A stretch of DNA of 64,000 bases from Aspergillus flavus (Eukaryota; Ascomycota; Eurotiomycetes; Eurotiales; Aspergillaceae): contig NC_092406.1 of assembly GCF_009017415.1 (NCBI RefSeq), positions 992,001-1,056,000 on the forward strand. The letters run 5' to 3'. The notes beneath the pieces were generated by a model. It was not told the origin of the DNA and made no database searches. It worked only from the letters and a program-made list of their open reading frames with translations. The position numbers were made by a program, and so were the translations under genes. How positions within the stretch are numbered: the stretch's first letter is position 1; each line of letters starts with the position of its first letter. Below, in pieces: positions 59,275 to 64,000 of this stretch.

Positions 59275-59373
59275 TATTCCGCGGTGTTCGAAGGTAGATT
59301 ATGTTGAGGCTCTAAGGTGTGGCATCGTGAGATAAGTTAACCGGCTTGAAGCACAGCCACAAAGGATTTATTA

Positions 59374-59420
59374 ACGTAATTGGTAAGCACCCTACGCATA
59401 TAAGCACCCTGCGCACCACC
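59374..59420 (+). repeat. Left terminal inverted repeat
   Basis: This is the outer arm of the Fot1-like element. It contains two TAAGCACCCT sub-repeats (59384 and 59402). Confidence 0.85.
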
Positions 59421-61202
59421 TACTATATAAAAAATTTAAATAATTAAAATACCATGAATTTAGATTTTTATATAAAAATAAGTAATTCTATCGATTTAGA
59501 CAGTATATAATTTTATAACTCTATATATTATAGCCAAAATATTTAGATAAAGCGCGTTTAAAAGTTAATTTAGTAAATAAAGATCTATCTATCTATATAG
59601 CTTTATCTACCTAATTTCGACGTTTAATAAGGATTTAGGCTTTAGATATAAATATATCTTTTTTAAAAGTAATCTATTTAATAAAATATTTTTACTTTTT
59701 AAACTATTTTTTATACACGGTCTAATATTACTCTAATTAATACTTTAATATTATTATATTATTTATAGCTTATTCGGTACCTTTAATTAATTAATTTAAA
59801 TTAATTTTAATAGATAAATTAGGACTGCGAGATTAATTTTTAAATAGCTTTTTAAATATAGATTCTAATTTCTTTAACTACTTAACTATATAAAATATTT
59901 TAAGCGCTAAGCTATCCTAGCTACTAGATCTATTATCTAAAGATATAAAGATCTTAAGCTAAATTATTAATTAAAAAAAAAACGCGCTTAAAGCTTAGAA
60001 AAACTAGACTAATAGCTCTAAAAATACTATAGATATTACTTTTAATAAAGACCTCTATATAAATCTAAGAATATATCTCTAAAAAATTAAATTTATTAAT
60101 ATAATTAAATCTATAGTATATTTTAAATTTAATTAAATCTCTATATAAGTCTTTTAATAGCAAGAAAATAGTAATATTAAATAATTAAAACTTATAAAAA
60201 GTATATATAGATATATAGATTAATATAATATTATTCTCTATATAGATTTAATTAAATCAAGACATTAAATAATTATCGTAGCTATCTAGAATAAGTAAAC
60301 AATATTTTTCTATAGATCGGCCGGTAATATAAAATATAAAATAATTTTACAGCCAATATAGACTAATCTTATTACTTATTTAGCTATTAAAACTAATCTT
60401 AATCCTTTAATTAAAAAAAATATTTTTATTCTTGTACTAAGACTCTATATATATTTTATTTTTAAAAATAATATAGAAAAATAGAGCTTATCTATTAAAA
60501 TTAATATATTCTATAGTAGTAATCTATTCCCAGTTTTTTAGCTATAATAAAAATAGTTTCTCTAGTATATTAGATCTAGTAATAACTTTAGCTACAATTA
60601 TTAGGCCTATTATAAACTCTATTTTATTAAAATTATAGATATTACTTAACACTATACCATATTTCTAAATAGTCTTATTTATTTACTTAAACCAAGTATT
60701 TAGAATCTTAAGATCTTCTATTTTAACACATTAATAGTTATAGCAACGTATAAAGTAGAATTTAAGTCTAGATATATAATTAATAAAGTTATATATCTAT
60801 TTTTTCTCTATAATAATAGAGAGAGAAGTAGTATTACGCTTTAAAAATAGAATATTAGCTATTTCTTATATATATACCAACTAAAGAGATACTCTATATT
60901 TATCTAATAATAAAATCTACTATTTAAGCAATTTCTTTTTACTAGTAATCAATTTATAAATATTAATATATCTATTATTTAAAAAAAAAGACCTCTTAAA
61001 GACAACTACACAGAATAGATTTAGGTATATTAAATATCTTAGCTATCTTTTTTAAACTACTAATCTTATTTTTTTTTAAAGTAGAAATAGCTAATAGAAT
61101 TCGACCTTTCTACTTAACGCGTAATTTTAAGGATTTAGATATTTTTAGTAATATAGCTAATATTTAAATTATCTAAGAAATTAAGGCGCATCGAAAACGC
61201 GG

Positions 61203-61248
61203 ATAGTACGCAGGGTGCTTACATGCGCAGGGTGCTTACCGATTACGT
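61203..61248 (-). repeat. Right terminal inverted repeat
   Basis: This is the matching arm of the element, with the two AGGGTGCTTA sub-repeats in opposite orientation. Confidence 0.85.
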
Positions 61249-63575
61249 TACCCGTTCCCTTGGCGCTTATGTTTCCGAGTCCCGTAATCTAAGCTTTTTG
61301 ACCACCCCGTCTTTGATCGTTGAAAGTGTGCTAACAAACCCGGACTGCTTGTGTTAAAGACATTTCTGTCAAGGACTTAAGAGAAGGGATGTGGGCAAGG
61401 AACGAGGGCTACGAGAACTACCAACCCTAAAGCTCCCCGACCGGTCGACTTTATTAATCGCGCCCTACCAGACTGCAAACATGAAAGGAAAACCAAACTG
61501 GATCAACAGTACCAAGGCCATCCACTCTTCTTCAGACAGGTGAAAGTTATTTTTTGATTCTGTTCTAGGGAGTGGATGTGTATCGGGGGCATTCCTAGCC
61601 GTTCATTTGCTTGAATGTAGCCGATCCTCTACCCATTCCAAAATAAGGAAAGCGTGGATCATATAAGCCAAGTGGATATTAGACTTCAAAGAGCACAATC
61701 ACAGTAAACTATATGTGTCTTGGCTGAGATCAGTTGCGTACCTCGTAGTCTGTGAAATACTCTCGGACTGTTATGTGACCTTACAATTACCGGAGTAGTT
61801 AGACCTCGTGTGGGTGTACGGCTCCCTGGTGACTTTGTTTTGGATAAGTCAATTAACGACGAGTGGAACTTCGAGGAGGGAGGGTTAGCTTCCCTTGCAT
61901 GTAGTTACGGAAGTATAGGGGGGAAGAAGGGGTGGGATGAAATCTTGGACGATTACATGAACGAAGAAGTAGAAACATTCATTACCAGTAAGCTGGAGGG
62001 CTTAGAAGGTAGGGTTGGCGTGGGTCGGCCATGGCCTTTCGAGGTGCTCCTTGAAGTCCTCACCTCCCACATTAATGCATCATCATCATGTAGTCCAAAA
62101 TTATACGTTTGGCCTTTCCTTTGTCTGTAGGTGATATCCGACTGTCACAGCAAGGTCATTATTCGTGGCCATTATTTACTATATCAACTATACTAGCGAT
62201 CACGGTGGTACGAACTTAATGGTGTACAGAGAAAGACAGAAATTGGATCCCTTAGCAAGGTGTGTATTACCTGTTCGATGAATTTCCTGACACTGTGCCT
62301 CTAAACATACTGACTCTCACGAAATCAATCTTGAAAGGTAAACAGAGATTACACAGGGATATTCTACCAGTACTCGGCTACTGGGACAACACATCAGTAA
62401 TGCTCCCCCAAGCTCCGAGGTGAGTCTTTTTTCGTATTCGCCAACGTGTCTCAACACGAGGGAGTAGGGCAAGGACCAGCAACGTTTATTACCAATCCAT
62501 TATGTTGCAAAAGTCCCGATCCAAGGGTAGCGCTGTGTATTGACACCTTTGACCCTTCTCCTAGGCGCACACATAATGATCTATTAGCCAATGGGAACTA
62601 CCTGTCTTCTGTGCCTTGGTGGGGCTTCGTGAGCTTCTCAACGCCAGATACGTGGCGCTCTCTTCGCGGGCCGTGACATATCCATCCGCCGTGCATTAGC
62701 GCCGGACAGCAATGGCATGCAGGTTTTAGATGCGTGCTGAATTATTAATTTGCTGTATTGCCAGAGCCCCGCAATAACAGCTTTGAGAAGATGTGTGATT
62801 TATTCATTTGACTGTGTTTATGTTTGGTTTTGGTGAATCACTTTACCTATCACAGAAGTATTCTTCTATTGCCGCTTTCTTCTCATCGCCATTGCTTTAA
62901 CTGAAATCCCATGGGTTAAGTAAATCATGTCACAGATTCCTGTCTAGTATGACACGAATTCGGACACATACAGCAAACTCTGTAAGGTGGCGATGAACAG
63001 AGCTTTGTTCAACTGTGCATATTTGGGCTTTTAATGCTGATCCTTAACTTTATATGGAGTTGATCTTCGCTCATATAACATCTATCACACGATAGATCGG
63101 CACCCGGCAACTAATAGCTGCTCCTATGCACCCGAAGACTGCTGCACCCGTTGAAGCACGGACTTTTCTTTTTTCTTTTCTTTTTTCCGAACAGAGTCTA
63201 GGAGTGGGAGAGTTTCTGGTATTGCATTGTGAAAAATCGTCAATACGAGTGGCAAGTTCCTATAGGGGGATGGGAGGAATAATGTAGGCGCGTCTGATGC
63301 AATGCTTGCTTCCCAAAACATCTCAGCGGGTATTCCCGGAAACGAGTCCGAGTGCTTCGATAGAAGGGGGTATTATGTCCTTGAGATAGGCGTAGAATGA
63401 GGTTGAGGTCAATTCTTATATAAAGCACTTCTTGGAAGTGACAATTCTGGCGTATTTGTGTGATTCTCAAGCCACCCCTTCTTCAACACAGCTTTGAGCT
63501 GATCCTAGAAGCCTACGTCGTTCTCAAGTGTCCCAAAGCCGATATTCTTGCGTGTATAGTGCCTAGCAGCTCAAG
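61249..63575. other. Intergenic, no gene supported
   Basis: This lies between the transposon and the protease gene. A 106-codon plus-strand frame at 61810-62130 (W-D-E-I-L-D-D-Y-M, acidic) has no recognised family. A pyrimidine-rich patch lies at about 63163-63190. Confidence 0.4.
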
Positions 63576-64000
63576 ATGACTTCGGAGAGGAACATTGTTA
63601 TCGGTATTTGGGATCTCAAGGCTGCCGGAAGTAGCACGGTGGAAAATCCGAATACCTTTCCAAGTCGCCTTGAAAATATCATCTACGGTGATAAGCGGGT
63701 CCCGGTTGATCGGGAGCATATTAAACCCAACGGAAAATATAGATGTGCGTGGTCTTCCTCTTACTAGAAACCTCGAATCCTGACGTTAGTGAACTGTCTG
63801 CTATAGCGCTTGTCAAATTATTCATGAAATTTGTGAAGGGTGAGAAGGTTATATGGTTAATGGGCACTGCATGGTTGATCCGCTCGGACTTGCTCGTAAC
63901 CGCCGGTCACAACGTCTACGATTGGGAATATAACCTTGGACGTGCTAGGGAGATTAAAGCATCACTTGGCTACTGGGGTGAAGACTCTGTGGATAACACG
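63576..64000 (+). CDS. Trypsin-like (V8/Glu-endopeptidase type) serine protease, 3' end beyond window
   Basis: Exon 1 (63576-63744) starts at ATG; a 62-bp intron (GTGCGT donor, CTATAG acceptor) leads to exon 2 (63807 to the window end), keeping frame. Text: D-R-E-H-I-K-P-N-G-K-Y-R-S-L-V-K-L, then M-G-T-A-W-L-I-R-S-D-L-L-V-T-A-G-H-N-V-Y-D. T-A-G-H (His about residue 91) is the catalytic-histidine block of chymotrypsin-fold proteases, and the preceding G-T-x-W-L-I is usual too. Asp and Ser of the triad would lie beyond the window. There is no signal peptide, so this one may be intracellular, as are fungal proteases joined to NLR or HET-like systems. That link is only a possibility. Confidence 0.7.

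Larger units (their letters stand above)
59374..61248 (-). mobile_element. Fot1/Pogo-like (Tc1-mariner) DNA transposon, AT-mutated and dead
   Basis: The element is 1875 bases. Terminal inverted repeats begin ACGTAATTGGTAAGCACCC on the left and ACGTAATCGGTAAGCACCC on the reverse-complemented right end, and match for about 45 bases with a few C-to-T differences. A TA flanks each end (59372-59373 and 61249-61250), the usual Tc1/mariner target duplication. The interior is extremely AT-rich and full of stops, as left by repeat-induced point mutation (RIP). Read on the minus strand at about 61000-61080, one piece still gives S-L-K-K-I-A-K-I-F-N-I-P-K-S-I-L, matching the psq-type helix-turn-helix at the start of Pogo/Fot1 transposases. 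The size fits Fot1 elements (about 1.9 kb). No active transposase remains. Confidence 0.88.

Noticed and set aside
61810..62130. 106-codon acidic plus-strand frame
   Set aside because: No family likeness, and it is isolated between a dead transposon and the protease gene.

Overview
The window looks like nuclear DNA of a filamentous ascomycete, most likely Eurotiales and probably Aspergillus. The genes carry short (45-200 bp) GT-AG introns with CTAAC/CTGAC-like branch points, and several products are filamentous-fungal hallmarks: Zn2Cys6 regulators, a HET protein, a NACHT NLR, Rax2 and a Cdc3-type septin. No rRNA, tRNA, CRISPR or prokaryotic operon signals were seen. Exon models were built by reading splice sites by eye and requiring the joined exons to keep frame. 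They are predictions without transcript support.

Left accessory block (1-20.6 kb). It holds a Zn2Cys6 regulator cut by the window edge and apparently damaged; a secreted CyanoVirin-N-homology (CVNH) lectin gene with an in-frame stop; a Rieske-type oxygenase that has lost its Rieske [2Fe-2S] motif; a C2H2 plus F-box-like protein; a 1334-residue NLR (nucleoside-phosphorylase domain, DUF7708-like helical region, NACHT, C2H2 fingers); an uncharacterised gene overlapping its 5' end; and a shortened tropomyosin paralogue. A family of short, same-orientation repeats with the core CACTGCACTTTTAGTTC occurs at 9.5-9.7 kb and fills 16.3-18.0 kb.

Central core block (20.6-46.7 kb). These are conserved genes that look intact: a Zn2Cys6/fungal_trans_2 regulator, Rax2, the FACT subunit Pob3, septin AspB, a Pom33/TMEM33 membrane nucleoporin, an Mme1-type mitochondrial carrier, an acidic HeH/SAP-like membrane protein, and thiamine pyrophosphokinase. 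Rax2 and septin both serve polarity and septation, but nothing in the sequence suggests co-regulation.

Right accessory block (47-64 kb). It holds a 624-residue HET-domain protein, an N-terminal remnant resembling IucA/IucC siderophore synthetases, a complete secreted GH95 alpha-L-fucosidase, a secreted beta-lactamase-like hydrolase, a second Zn2Cys6 regulator, a 1.87-kb AT-saturated Fot1/Pogo-like transposon with matched terminal inverted repeats and a TA target duplication, and the 5' part of a trypsin-like serine protease.

The layout is thus a conserved core flanked by two faster-evolving compartments that carry allorecognition/immunity-type genes, decayed genes and repeats. The most unusual items are the Rieske-less oxygenase, the NLR with C-terminal zinc fingers, the oriented repeat family, and the lectin with a CAA-to-TAA-type stop.
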